Assembly: GCA_025055595.1 (NCBI GenBank)
Contig: JANWWU010000015.1
Coordinates: 1 to 34,762, forward strand
Reading direction: 5' to 3'
DNA from: Planctomycetota bacterium
GTDB lineage: Bacteria > Planctomycetota > UBA11346
Length of the DNA: 34,762 bases
Shown: positions 1-7,523 of the stretch, piece by piece
Position numbering within the stretch: the stretch's first letter is position 1
Layout of the letters: each line of letters opens with the position of its first letter
Notes under the pieces: generated by a model
What the model saw: only the letters and a program-made list of their open reading frames with translations
Databases searched by the model: none
What the model was told of the DNA's origin: nothing
Translations under genes and position numbers: made by a program

Positions 1-160
1 CACGGATCGCCTCGCGCACACGCTCTTGTAAGCGGCGCACGTAGCGCTCCGGCGTGTTCATCCCGATCCCGCCGCTGTCGATGACGATGCCGCGGCCCAA
101 CCCCTGACCGCAGGCGGCGAGCGAGAGCAGCAGCGCGGCGACCGCGATGGCGCGCAGCAC
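1..160 (-). CDS. Putative lipoprotein, N-terminal part only (cut by window edge)
   Basis: A GTG at 160 opens a frame that runs off the left edge, giving about 53 residues. The N-terminus reads as a short signal peptide, VLRAIAVAALLLSLAAC, ending in a lipobox (L-A-A-C), so signal peptidase II processing and lipid anchoring are expected. The mature part begins GQGLGRGIVIDSGGIG and continues into a charged helix-like stretch (TPERYVRRLQERVREAIR). It starts 19 nt after the stop of the transglutaminase-fold gene and is probably the next gene of the same operon. I see no clear Shine-Dalgarno and recognise no family. The lipobox is direct; everything beyond that is unknown because most of the gene may lie outside the window. 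Confidence 0.6.
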   Translation of the reverse strand, partial: MLRAIAVAALLLSLAACGQGLGRGIVIDSGGIGMNTPERYVRRLQERVREAIR

Positions 161-179
161 AGCGTCAGCGTAGACCGCT

Positions 180-1133
180 TCAGGCGGCGGCAACGCGCCA
201 GCTGCAGAGGCCGATCGCCCAGTCGCTGCAGTAGAGCGCCTCGTCGCCCTCGGCATCGAGTCGGCCAGCGATGCCGCCGAGATCGGCGCCGAGCGGCCCG
301 CGCGCCGCGGCGACGCGGACGCAGCGCGCCGCCCAGCGGCCGATCGCCGCCGGCAGCAGCGGCTCCCAGCGCTGGCCGAGCATGCGCGCGACGGCGAGCG
401 GCGTCGGATCGACCGGGATCCAGCCGGCCGTGCCGTCGTCGACCTCCAGCCAGAAGTGCGGATGCTCGAGCGCGCGCTGCGCGACCACGCCGCACACCAG
501 GCGCCAGGGCCGCGGGCAGAGCTGGCCGAGCAGGCGCGCGAGGTCCAGGCAGGTGCCGCAGCGCTCCACGCGCTCCTCGGGGCGGTGCCGGCGATAGGCG
601 TAGACGAAGGAGCCGATGAGCTCGCAGAGCAGCCGCTCGAGGTCGGGGCGCTCGCGGCGCGGCCACGACAGCGGGCTGAGCGCGACCTCGTCCTCGGCCT
701 GCCAGGCGTGCAGCGGCGCTGGCGAAAAGTGCAGGCGGCGCCAGGGCCCGCAGGCCTCGCCCGCGCTCCACAGGCGGGCGAGCACGCGCTGGCCCGGGGC
801 GTCGCTCGGCTCCGGCACCCACCAGACGAGGGCGCGCGGCTGCGGCAGCCAGCAGCGCTGAGCGCGCCGCACGCGCAGGCGGCGCGGGCGCGGCCGCGCC
901 GTGAACCAGGCCAGCCAGCGCTGCCAGCGCCGCGCCAGCACCGGGCAGCGATCGAGCCGGCCCCAGGACAGCCAGCTGACCACCGCGTAAGGGTCGAAGC
1001 GGCCATCGTCCTGTCGCGGACAGCCCTCGGCGCTCCAGGCGTGCAGGTCCTCGGCCCGCACCCCGAGGCGGCGCGCCAGCTCGGCGGCTGCGCAGGGCGC
1101 ATGCGGATGCCCGTCGCCGGGATCGAGGAACAC
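180..1133 (-). CDS. Transglutaminase-like protein with HTH-like N-terminus
   Basis: 317 aa. Residues about 185-250 carry the transglutaminase-like Cys-His-Asp triad: Cys195 in CGTCLDLA, His226 in HPHFWLEV and Asp242 in WIPVDPT. Many bacterial members of this superfamily are cysteine peptidases or uncharacterised. Residues 12-57 (AAAELARRLGVRAEDLHAW, then DPYAVVSWLSW) resemble a MerR/excisionase-type helix-turn-helix, so the protein may bind DNA or use the fold as an adaptor. There is no signal peptide, so it is probably cytoplasmic. I chose the GTG at 1133, 1 nt beyond the pssA stop (TAG at 1137-1135); the frame stays open upstream but only as antisense-style sequence inside pssA. It sits in the Psd/PssA run. 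Substrate unknown. Confidence 0.7.
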   Translation of the reverse strand: MFLDPGDGHPHAPCAAAELARRLGVRAEDLHAWSAEGCPRQDDGRFDPYAVVSWLSWGRLDRCPVLARRWQRWLAWFTARPRPRRLRVRRAQRCWLPQPRALVWWVPEPSDAPGQRVLARLWSAGEACGPWRRLHFSPAPLHAWQAEDEVALSPLSWPRRERPDLERLLCELIGSFVYAYRRHRPEERVERCGTCLDLARLLGQLCPRPWRLVCGVVAQRALEHPHFWLEVDDGTAGWIPVDPTPLAVARMLGQRWEPLLPAAIGRWAARCVRVAAARGPLGADLGGIAGRLDAEGDEALYCSDWAIGLCSWRVAAA

Positions 1134-1134
1134 G

Positions 1135-2100
1135 CTAGCGCCCGTGCGCTGGTCCCGGGTCGATCGGCCCTTCGTCGCTGGCGGCGCCGGCGTCCTCGGC
1201 TGCCGCCTCCTCGGCGTCGGCCAGCGGCGAGAGGCCGCGCCGCCAGTTTCGCCAGGCCTCGACGGCCCCGAGGGCCAGGCCCCACAGCAGGTAGCCGGTG
1301 GTGGCGGCGGCGATGACATACGGCAGGTCGATGATCAGCAGCGCGGCGATGATCGTCAGCAGCGCCATCATCGTCCGGAAGCCGAGGCGGCCGAACAGCG
1401 TGCTGCCGACATGCGGGTAGCTGATGGTGGAGACCATCAGCAGGCCGGCGAGGATCGTGATGCCGACCAGGGCCCAGCGGAAGGGATCCATGCTCTCCAA
1501 GCCGATCCACGGCTGGGGCACGATCAGGCCCTGAGCGTAGAGCCAGCGCGACAGCGGCAGATCGGGATGGATGATCGCCCACTGATGGAACATCACCCAG
1601 CCGCAGATCAGCGCCGCCGCTCCGGGGCTCGGCAGGCCGCGGAAATGCGTCGTCGCCTCGCCGCCGCCATGGGCGTGCTCGACATTGTAGCGCGCCAGGC
1701 GGATCGCCGCCATCACCGCGTAGAAGACGGTGACGAACCACAGCAGCTTCTCGCCGTAGGCGAAGATCCCGGGCTGGCCCATCACCAGGCGATGGACGAG
1801 GATCGCCGGCGCCAGGCCGAAGGACACGACATCGGCGAGGCTGTCGAGCTCGGCGCCGAAGGGCCCGGCGGTGCGCGTCATCCGCGCCACCTTGCCGTCG
1901 AACATGTCGCAGACCATCGCCGCGAAGATGCACACCGCGCCCCAGAACAGCCGCCACTGGTGCTCGGCGCTGCCCGGCACATAGCTGACCGCGCAGAGGA
2001 TCGCGGTGATGCCGGCTGCCAGGTTGCCGGCGGTCAGCAGGGTCGGCAGCACCGGCAGCGTCTTCAGGCGGCGCAGGCGCAGGCGCAGCCGCTCGCTCAT
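1135..2100 (-). CDS. pssA: CDP-diacylglycerol-serine O-phosphatidyltransferase
   Basis: 321 aa integral membrane enzyme that makes phosphatidylserine from CDP-diacylglycerol and serine, supplying Psd encoded just upstream. The CDP-alcohol phosphatidyltransferase signature D-x2-DG-x2-AR-x8-G-x3-D-x3-D is complete at residues 65-90 (DMFDGKVAR ... AELDSLAD). Several hydrophobic helices follow (about 25-40, 50-66, 90-125, 160-300). The C-terminus is a soluble acidic tail rich in Ala, Glu and Asp. The ATG at 2100 overlaps the psd stop as ATGA, indicating translational coupling, and this rules out the longer upstream reading. The family includes phosphatidylglycerophosphate synthases; the Psd neighbour strongly favours serine as the acceptor. 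Confidence 0.93.
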   Translation of the reverse strand: MSERLRLRLRRLKTLPVLPTLLTAGNLAAGITAILCAVSYVPGSAEHQWRLFWGAVCIFAAMVCDMFDGKVARMTRTAGPFGAELDSLADVVSFGLAPAILVHRLVMGQPGIFAYGEKLLWFVTVFYAVMAAIRLARYNVEHAHGGGEATTHFRGLPSPGAAALICGWVMFHQWAIIHPDLPLSRWLYAQGLIVPQPWIGLESMDPFRWALVGITILAGLLMVSTISYPHVGSTLFGRLGFRTMMALLTIIAALLIIDLPYVIAAATTGYLLWGLALGAVEAWRNWRRGLSPLADAEEAAAEDAGAASDEGPIDPGPAHGR

Positions 2101-2771
2101 CCGTCGCCCTCGGGGAGGAACTCGACGAGCACGGTCTCGCCGCCGCGCACGCGCTCGCCGGGCTTGACCAGCACGCGGTGCGGGCGATCCAGCGGCACGA
2201 GCAGCTCGGTGCGGCTGCCGAAGCGGATCATCCCGTAGAGCTCGCCGCGCTGCAGGCGATCGCCGAGGCCGTGGGTGCAGACGATGCGGCGGGCGATGAG
2301 GCCGGCGATCTGGCGGACGACGATGCGCAGGTCGCGGCCGACCGCCGGATCGCAGGCGATGCCAAGCGTGTTGGCCTCGTTGGCCTCGGCGGCCTCGGGG
2401 TGCCGAGCGTCGAGGAAGCGGCCTGGCCGGTACGCGGCATAGATCACGGTGCCGCTGCACGGCGCGCGGTTGACATGGACATCGAGGACGCTGAGGAAGA
2501 TGCCGATGCGCCGCGCCGGGCCGCCGATGACCGCGGGTTCGTTGACGTCGGCGATGTCCCACACCGTGCCATCGGCGGGGGCGACCAGGCGGTGCTCGCC
2601 CGGCGGCGGGCGGCGGGACGGACAGCGGAAGAACCACAGCACGAAGAGCGTGCCGAGCGCGGCGATGCTGGCGCCGAGCCCCTGCGGCCAGCCCGGCGGC
2701 AGCAGCCAGGCGCCCCAGCCGAGGACGCCGGCGACGGCCGCGGTCGGCAGCAGCCCCCAGCGCGCGATCAT
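2097..2771 (-). CDS. psd: Phosphatidylserine decarboxylase, short form
   Basis: 224 aa, the compact (archaeal-type) Psd length. It decarboxylates phosphatidylserine to phosphatidylethanolamine. The proenzyme self-cleaves to create a pyruvoyl group; the expected Gly-Ser cleavage pair is G185-S186 in MIRFGSRTELLVP. Asp67 (APADGTV) and His99 (DVHVNRAP) fit the charge-relay residues needed for self-cleavage. Two hydrophobic segments at about 7-24 and 32-48 anchor it in the membrane. The ATG at 2771 overlaps the stop of the small membrane gene upstream (ATGA) and its own stop overlaps the pssA start (ATGA). The psd-pssA pair is a common bacterial arrangement. Confidence 0.93.
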   Translation of the reverse strand: MIARWGLLPTAAVAGVLGWGAWLLPPGWPQGLGASIAALGTLFVLWFFRCPSRRPPPGEHRLVAPADGTVWDIADVNEPAVIGGPARRIGIFLSVLDVHVNRAPCSGTVIYAAYRPGRFLDARHPEAAEANEANTLGIACDPAVGRDLRIVVRQIAGLIARRIVCTHGLGDRLQRGELYGMIRFGSRTELLVPLDRPHRVLVKPGERVRGGETVLVEFLPEGDG

Positions 2772-3163
2772 CGCGCTGCGTCCTGCGGCCAGTCCGGCGG
2801 CGGCTGGCCGTAGAAGCGGACTTCGACCGGGCGCTCGGCCGGCGGCGCCGGGAACTGCCATCCGAGGCGCGCCGCGCTCAGCGGCACCGCGCACAGCAGC
2901 ATCGCGGCGACCAGGGTCGAACGATAGAGGCTGCCGACGGCGCGCCGCCACGCCATCGCCCAGGCGATCGCCAGGACGATCAGCAGGGCGGCAAGCCGCG
3001 ACGGCTGATGCGCCCACCACAGGGCGGCGAGGCAGGCGCCGTAGCCCGCGGCCAGGTACACCTGGCCGAGCTCGGGGCGCCGCGCGCGCAGGGACGCGAG
3101 ATCGAGGTGGGCGGCGTCGGCGAAGCGCATGTCGCGAGCGTAGGCGGCGGCCTCGGCGTGCAT
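2768..3163 (-). CDS. Small membrane protein of unknown function
   Basis: 131 aa. Three likely transmembrane helices at about 35-51, 57-72 and 82-99, separated by short Arg-rich loops. The N-terminal 30 residues are amphipathic (MHAEAAAYARDMRFADAAHL) and the C-terminus is Pro-rich and soluble (VRFYGQPPPDWPQ). The ATG at 3163 shares one base with the glycyl-tRNA synthetase stop (TGATG) and the stop overlaps the psd start (ATGA), so it is translated as part of this run. I do not recognise the family. Its place directly before psd suggests, without proof, a link to phospholipid synthesis or membrane assembly. Confidence 0.75.
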   Translation of the reverse strand: MHAEAAAYARDMRFADAAHLDLASLRARRPELGQVYLAAGYGACLAALWWAHQPSRLAALLIVLAIAWAMAWRRAVGSLYRSTLVAAMLLCAVPLSAARLGWQFPAPPAERPVEVRFYGQPPPDWPQDAAR

Positions 3164-4905
3164 CAAGCGCCGAGGGCGCTGCGCACCGCGGCCAGCGCGT
3201 CGTCGACCGAGAGGCGCCGCTGCGCGGTCGTGTCGCGGTCGCGCAGGGTCACCGTGCCGTCCTGCAGCGTCTGGCCATCGACCGTGATGCACCACGGCGT
3301 GCCGGCCTCGTCGTGCTTCGCGTAGCGCTTGCCGATCGAGGCCTTCTCGTCGTACTTCGCGTTGATGCCGGCGTCGAGCAGGCGCTCGAGGATGGCGCGC
3401 GCGCGCTCCGGCATCCCGTCCTTCTTGACCAGCGGCAGCACCGCCGCCTTGATCGGCGCCAGGCGCGGGTGCAGCTTCAGGACAGTGCGCAGCTCCGTGT
3501 CGCCGGCGGCGGTGCGCCGCTCTTCCTCGTGGTAAGCGTCGAGCAGGAAGCAGAGGACGGCGCGGGTCGCACCGGCCGCTGGTTCGATGACGAAGGGCTT
3601 GTACTTCCAGGGCTTCTCGCCGGTGCGCGGGTCGGCCTTCTCCTGGTCGACATACTGCAGCGCGACGCCGCTGTGGCGCTCGTGCTGCGTCAGGTCGTAG
3701 TCGGTGCGGCTGGCGATGCCCTCGAGCTCGCCCCAGCCCCAGGGGTAGAAGTACTCGATGTCGTAGCAGTCGTCGGCGTAGAAAGCCATCTCGTCCTTGC
3801 CGTGCTGGCGGAAGCGGAAGCTCGCCGGGTAGTTGGCGTAGCGCGTCCACCAGCGCATCCGCTCCGCCTTCCAGTAGGCCAGCCACTCGCCCTGGGTGCC
3901 GGGCTCGCAGAAGAACTCCATCTCCATCTGCTCGAACTCGCAGGAGCGGAAGATGAAGTGCTCGACCGTCACCTCGTTGCGGAAGCTCTTGCCCATCTGG
4001 GCGATGCCGAAGGGCGGCTTGAGGCCCGTGCACTCGAGGACATTCTTGAACTGGACGAACATCGCCTGCGCGGTCTCCGGCCGCAGATAGACCAGCGAGG
4101 TCTGGCTGACGTGCTCCATCACCGCATGCAGGATGCGCGCCCGCTCGCCGCTCGCCAGCGCCGCGGCGAGCGGGCCGCTGTCGCAGGCCTTGCCGAAGCG
4201 CGCGCGCACCGCCGCCGCGAGATCGCCGCTGGCGGTCAGCTCGGCGATGACGCGGGCGAGGTCGCCGAGCTGATCGACCGGGCCGAGGGTGGTGCGGAAC
4301 ATCAGGTTGAACTGCTTCTCCTCGGTCAGGAATGGGCTGCCGCAGCTCGGGCTGACGTAGCCGCGGAACGGCCAGGTGCGGCTCGGGGCCGCGGCGCCCG
4401 GCGCGAAGTAGCCGAACTCCTGCGGCGAGACGCAGCGCAGGCCGCGCAGCACGCAGCCGTCGCGGACGAGCTGGACGCCGTAGTCCTTGGCGATCAGCTC
4501 CTGCCAGTCCTTGGCGCGCGCGGCGTCGGGCGCGGTGATCGGCAGCTCGTCGCCCGGCCGCACCCGCGGCGCCTTGTCGGCGCGGAAGCGCTCCTTCGAG
4601 ATCTTGCAGTCGACCAGCGGATCGGCGAAGCCCGCGGCATGGCCCGAGGCCCGCCACACCTCGGGGTGCATGATGATCGCGGCATCGATGCCGACGATGT
4701 TCTCGCGGCGCGTCACCATGTCGCGCCACCATTCGTTCATGATGTTGCGCTTGAGCTCGCTGCCGAGCGGGCCGTAGTCGTAAGCGCTCTTCAGGCCGCC
4801 GTAGATCTCGGAGGAGGGGAAGACGAAGCCGCGGCTCTTGCACAGCGCGGTCAGCTTCTTCATCACATCCGGCGGATGCACCTTGGGGGCGGCGGGGTCG
4901 CTCAT
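3163..4905 (-). CDS. glyQS: Glycyl-tRNA synthetase, single-chain dimeric type
   Basis: 580 aa class II synthetase that charges tRNA-Gly. It is the eukaryote/archaea-like single-chain form, not the bacterial alpha2beta2 GlyQ+GlyS form. Visible landmarks: YDYGPLGSELKRNI (43-56), QFNLMFRT (198-205), RPETAQAMFVQFKN (275-288), motif 2 core FRNE (308-311), and the motif 3 region EPAAGATRAVLCFLL (441-455). The C-terminal anticodon-binding domain starts near KLHPRLAPIKAAVLP (477-491). Roughly 55-60 extra residues (about 209-268) separate QFNLMFRT from RPETAQ, which I recall as much closer in other bacterial members. The ATG at 4905 gives the canonical N-terminus; its SD is weak. It heads the minus-strand run and diverges from oppA. 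Confidence 0.95.
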   Translation of the reverse strand: MSDPAAPKVHPPDVMKKLTALCKSRGFVFPSSEIYGGLKSAYDYGPLGSELKRNIMNEWWRDMVTRRENIVGIDAAIIMHPEVWRASGHAAGFADPLVDCKISKERFRADKAPRVRPGDELPITAPDAARAKDWQELIAKDYGVQLVRDGCVLRGLRCVSPQEFGYFAPGAAAPSRTWPFRGYVSPSCGSPFLTEEKQFNLMFRTTLGPVDQLGDLARVIAELTASGDLAAAVRARFGKACDSGPLAAALASGERARILHAVMEHVSQTSLVYLRPETAQAMFVQFKNVLECTGLKPPFGIAQMGKSFRNEVTVEHFIFRSCEFEQMEMEFFCEPGTQGEWLAYWKAERMRWWTRYANYPASFRFRQHGKDEMAFYADDCYDIEYFYPWGWGELEGIASRTDYDLTQHERHSGVALQYVDQEKADPRTGEKPWKYKPFVIEPAAGATRAVLCFLLDAYHEEERRTAAGDTELRTVLKLHPRLAPIKAAVLPLVKKDGMPERARAILERLLDAGINAKYDEKASIGKRYAKHDEAGTPWCITVDGQTLQDGTVTLRDRDTTAQRRLSVDDALAAVRSALGA

Positions 4906-5013
4906 GGTCGTTCTCGCGAGGCACCACATCTTGGACTGCGCCCGCTGCGGGCAACCCGGGCGGAGCTGCGCTGCCTGGCCTTGGCGGCGCGGGGCGCGCC
5001 GCATCATGCCGCC
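4906..5013. promoter_or_regulatory. Divergent intergenic region glyQS / oppA
   Basis: 108 nt between two divergent start codons must hold both promoters. I could not find a convincing -35/-10 pair in either direction. The best minus-strand match, TTGCCC followed about 15 nt later by CAAGAT, is weak. The segment contains a GC-rich inverted repeat around 4938-4950 (CCCGCtgCGGG). Confidence 0.35.
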
Positions 5014-6618
5014 GTGCAGCGCGGCAGTCGCGTGGTGCTGGCGGTGATGGCCTGGGCGACGCTGGCGGCCGCCGAGCCCGATGCCTGGATGGACGCCGTG
5101 CAGCCGCCGGGCGAAGGCTGGCGCCAGCACCGCCAGGAGCTCGTCGTCAACAACGAGAGCGAGCCGAAGACCCTCGATCCGCACCGGATGACCGGCGTCG
5201 TCGAGATGCGGGTGGCGAGCGCGCTGTTCGAGGGCCTGACGACGCCCGATCCGCGCGATCTGACGCCGCGGCCGGCGCTCGCCGCATCCTGGGAGGTGGA
5301 CGACGATGGCCTGGGCTACACCTTCCGCCTGCGGCCCGGGCTGGCGTTCAGCGATGGCCGGCCGATCGATGCCGAGGTCGTCCGCGCCTCCTGGCTGCGC
5401 GCCCTCGCGCCCGCGACCGGCTGCGAGTACGCCGAGCTCTTCGATCCGATCGTCGGCGCCGAGGCGCTGCGCCGCGGCGCGGCGGCGGAGCTCGGCGTCG
5501 AGGCCCGCGATCCGCTGACGCTGCGCGTGCGCCTGCGCCACCCCTGCCCCTGGTTCCTGCAGCTGCTCGCGATGCCGCCCTTCGCCGCCGTCCCGCTGCA
5601 TGCGATCGCCGCCCACGGCGAGCGCTGGACCGCGCCCGGCGCGCTCGTCAGCAGCGGGCCCTTCCTGCTTGCCGAGCACCGACCGCGCCAGCACCTGGTG
5701 CTCGTGCCCAATCCGCGCTGGCGCGCGGCGCCGCGCCTGCGCCTGACCCGGCTCACGCTGCTGCCGATCGCCGATGCCGACGCCGCCTATCGCCTGTTCT
5801 GCAGCGGCGCGGTCCACTGGCTGCCCTCGATCCCGCTGGCGAAGTGGGAGGAGGTGCGCTGGCTGCCCGAGTACTACATCGCGCCCTTCCTCGCCAGCTA
5901 CTTCTACCGCTTCAACTGCGCGCGCCCGCCCTTCGCTGACAAGCGGGTGCGCCGCGCCTTCAGCCTGGCGATCGATCGGCGGGTGATCGCGCGCCAGGTC
6001 CTGCGCGCCGGCCAGGTGCCGGCGACCTGGCTGACCCCGCCGATGCCGGGCTACGAGCCGCCGCGCGGTCTCGCGACCGACCGCGCTCGCGCCCGCGCGC
6101 TGCTTGCCGAGGCCGGCTGGGGTCCGGGCGGGCGCCCGCTGCCGCGCATCCGCCTGCTCTACAACACCAGCGAGGCCCACAAGCAGATCGCGGAAGCGGT
6201 GGCCAAGCAGTGGGAAGAGGCGCTCGGCGTCCAGGTCGAGCTCGTCAACCGCGAGTGGAAGGTCTACCTCGCGGAGCTCAGCGCGCTCGACTACATGGTC
6301 GCGCGCTCGGCCTGGGTCGCCGACTACCAGCACCCCGACACCTTCCTCTCGCTGTGGGTCAGCAACGGCGGCAACAACCGCACCGGCTGGGCGAGCGCGG
6401 ACTACGACGCGGCGCTGCAGGCGGCGCGCGCCGAGCGCGATCCGCGCGCGCAGATGCAGCGCTACCGCGAGCTCGAGCGCGTCCTCGTCGAGGACGAGCT
6501 GCCGATCATGCCGCTCTACATCTATGTCAGCCAGGGCTTGCTGCGCAGCGAGGTCCGCGGCTGGTGGACCAATCCGCGCGACGAGCACCCCTGGTGGTGC
6601 CTGTGGATCGAGCCATGA
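5014..6618 (+). CDS. Peptide ABC transporter substrate-binding protein (SBP_bac_5)
   Basis: 534 aa, extracytoplasmic solute receptor of the OppA/DppA family. The GTG at 5014 gives a short signal peptide (QRGSRVVLAVMAWATLAAA, then EPDAW); no lipobox cysteine is present, so it looks like a signal peptidase I substrate. Family landmarks: LVVNNESEPKTLDPHRMTG near the mature N-terminus, ALFEGLTTPDP, a FSDGRPIDAEVVRASWLRAL segment, and a C-terminal IMPLYIYVSQGL. It overlaps oppB by ATGA. An in-frame TTG at 4981 is an alternative start but weakens the signal peptide. Peptides are the usual ligand, but nickel, heme or oligosaccharides are known for relatives. Confidence 0.88.
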   Translation: MQRGSRVVLAVMAWATLAAAEPDAWMDAVQPPGEGWRQHRQELVVNNESEPKTLDPHRMTGVVEMRVASALFEGLTTPDPRDLTPRPALAASWEVDDDGLGYTFRLRPGLAFSDGRPIDAEVVRASWLRALAPATGCEYAELFDPIVGAEALRRGAAAELGVEARDPLTLRVRLRHPCPWFLQLLAMPPFAAVPLHAIAAHGERWTAPGALVSSGPFLLAEHRPRQHLVLVPNPRWRAAPRLRLTRLTLLPIADADAAYRLFCSGAVHWLPSIPLAKWEEVRWLPEYYIAPFLASYFYRFNCARPPFADKRVRRAFSLAIDRRVIARQVLRAGQVPATWLTPPMPGYEPPRGLATDRARARALLAEAGWGPGGRPLPRIRLLYNTSEAHKQIAEAVAKQWEEALGVQVELVNREWKVYLAELSALDYMVARSAWVADYQHPDTFLSLWVSNGGNNRTGWASADYDAALQAARAERDPRAQMQRYRELERVLVEDELPIMPLYIYVSQGLLRSEVRGWWTNPRDEHPWWCLWIEP

Positions 6619-7523
6619 GCTTCCTCGCCCGCCGCCTGCTGCTGGCGCCCTGCGTCCTGCTCGTCGTCGCCCTCGCCACCTTCGCGATGGTCCGCCTCGC
6701 CAAGGGCGGACCCTTCGACGCCGAGCGCGAGCTGCCGGCGGAGGTCAAGGCCGCGCTCGCGGCGCGCCTCGGCTGGGACCGGCCGCTGCCGGAGCAGTTC
6801 CTGCGCACGCTCGTCGGCGTCGCCGACGGCAGCCTGCCGACGCTGTCGCCGGGCCAGAGCGTCGGCGCGGTGCTGGCGCCGCGCGCCGCGGTGACGGCGA
6901 CGCTCGGCGCCGTCGCCTTCGCGTTGGTCGTCGTCCTCGGCCTCGGCTGGGCGGTGTTGGCGACGCGCTGGTCGGGCAGCGCCCTCGACCGCGCGCTGAC
7001 CCACGGCACGATCGCCTGCATCGCGCTGCCGAGCTTCGTCATCGGCCCCGTGCTTGCCTGGCTGGTCGGCGTACGCCTCGGCTGGCTGCCCCCGCTCGGC
7101 TGGGGCGGCGCCGCGCACCTCGTGCTGCCGGCCCTGACGCTGGCGATCGTGCCGGCGGCGCGCCTGGCGCGCCTGGCGCGCGCCGCCCTCGCCCACGAGG
7201 AGCACAGCGACCATGTGCGGACGGCGCGCGCCAAGGGCTGCGGGCCGTGGCGGGTGCTGCTTCAGCACATCCTGCGGCCGGCGCTGCCGCCGGTCGTCGC
7301 CTACCTCGGGCCGCTGGCGGCCTGGCTGCTGACCGGTTCGGTGGCGGTCGAGCTGGTGTTCGCCGTGCCCGGGCTCGGCGCCGAGATGGTGCAGGCGGCG
7401 ATCAACCGCGACCACAACCTGGTGCTGGCGCTCACCCTGTGGTTCGCGCTCGCGGTCGTCGCCTGCAACCTGCTCGCCGACCTGGCGGTCGCCGCCCTCG
7501 ATCCCCGGGTGCGCCTGACATGA
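6615..7523 (+). CDS. Peptide ABC transporter permease, OppB/DppB type
   Basis: 302 aa inner-membrane permease. It has the family's N-terminal helix (FLARRLLLAPCVLLVVALATFAMVRL in part), the following periplasmic region ending GWDRPLPEQFLRTL, then five helices. The cytoplasmic coupling loop (EAA motif) that contacts the ATPase is ARAKGCGPWRVLLQHILRP around residues 204-222. The C-terminal DPRVRLT is typical of OppB. Coupled by ATGA overlaps to the binding protein before it and the OppC partner after it. The spacer between helix 1 and helix 2 is about 70 residues, normal for the family. Confidence 0.92.
   Translation: MSFLARRLLLAPCVLLVVALATFAMVRLAKGGPFDAERELPAEVKAALAARLGWDRPLPEQFLRTLVGVADGSLPTLSPGQSVGAVLAPRAAVTATLGAVAFALVVVLGLGWAVLATRWSGSALDRALTHGTIACIALPSFVIGPVLAWLVGVRLGWLPPLGWGGAAHLVLPALTLAIVPAARLARLARAALAHEEHSDHVRTARAKGCGPWRVLLQHILRPALPPVVAYLGPLAAWLLTGSVAVELVFAVPGLGAEMVQAAINRDHNLVLALTLWFALAVVACNLLADLAVAALDPRVRLT

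Noticed and set aside
2449-4980. Very long open plus-strand frame antisense to psd, the small membrane gene and glyQS
   Set aside because: The minus strand has clear conserved proteins throughout; long antisense frames are expected at this GC content. Only the part from 5014 is a real gene.
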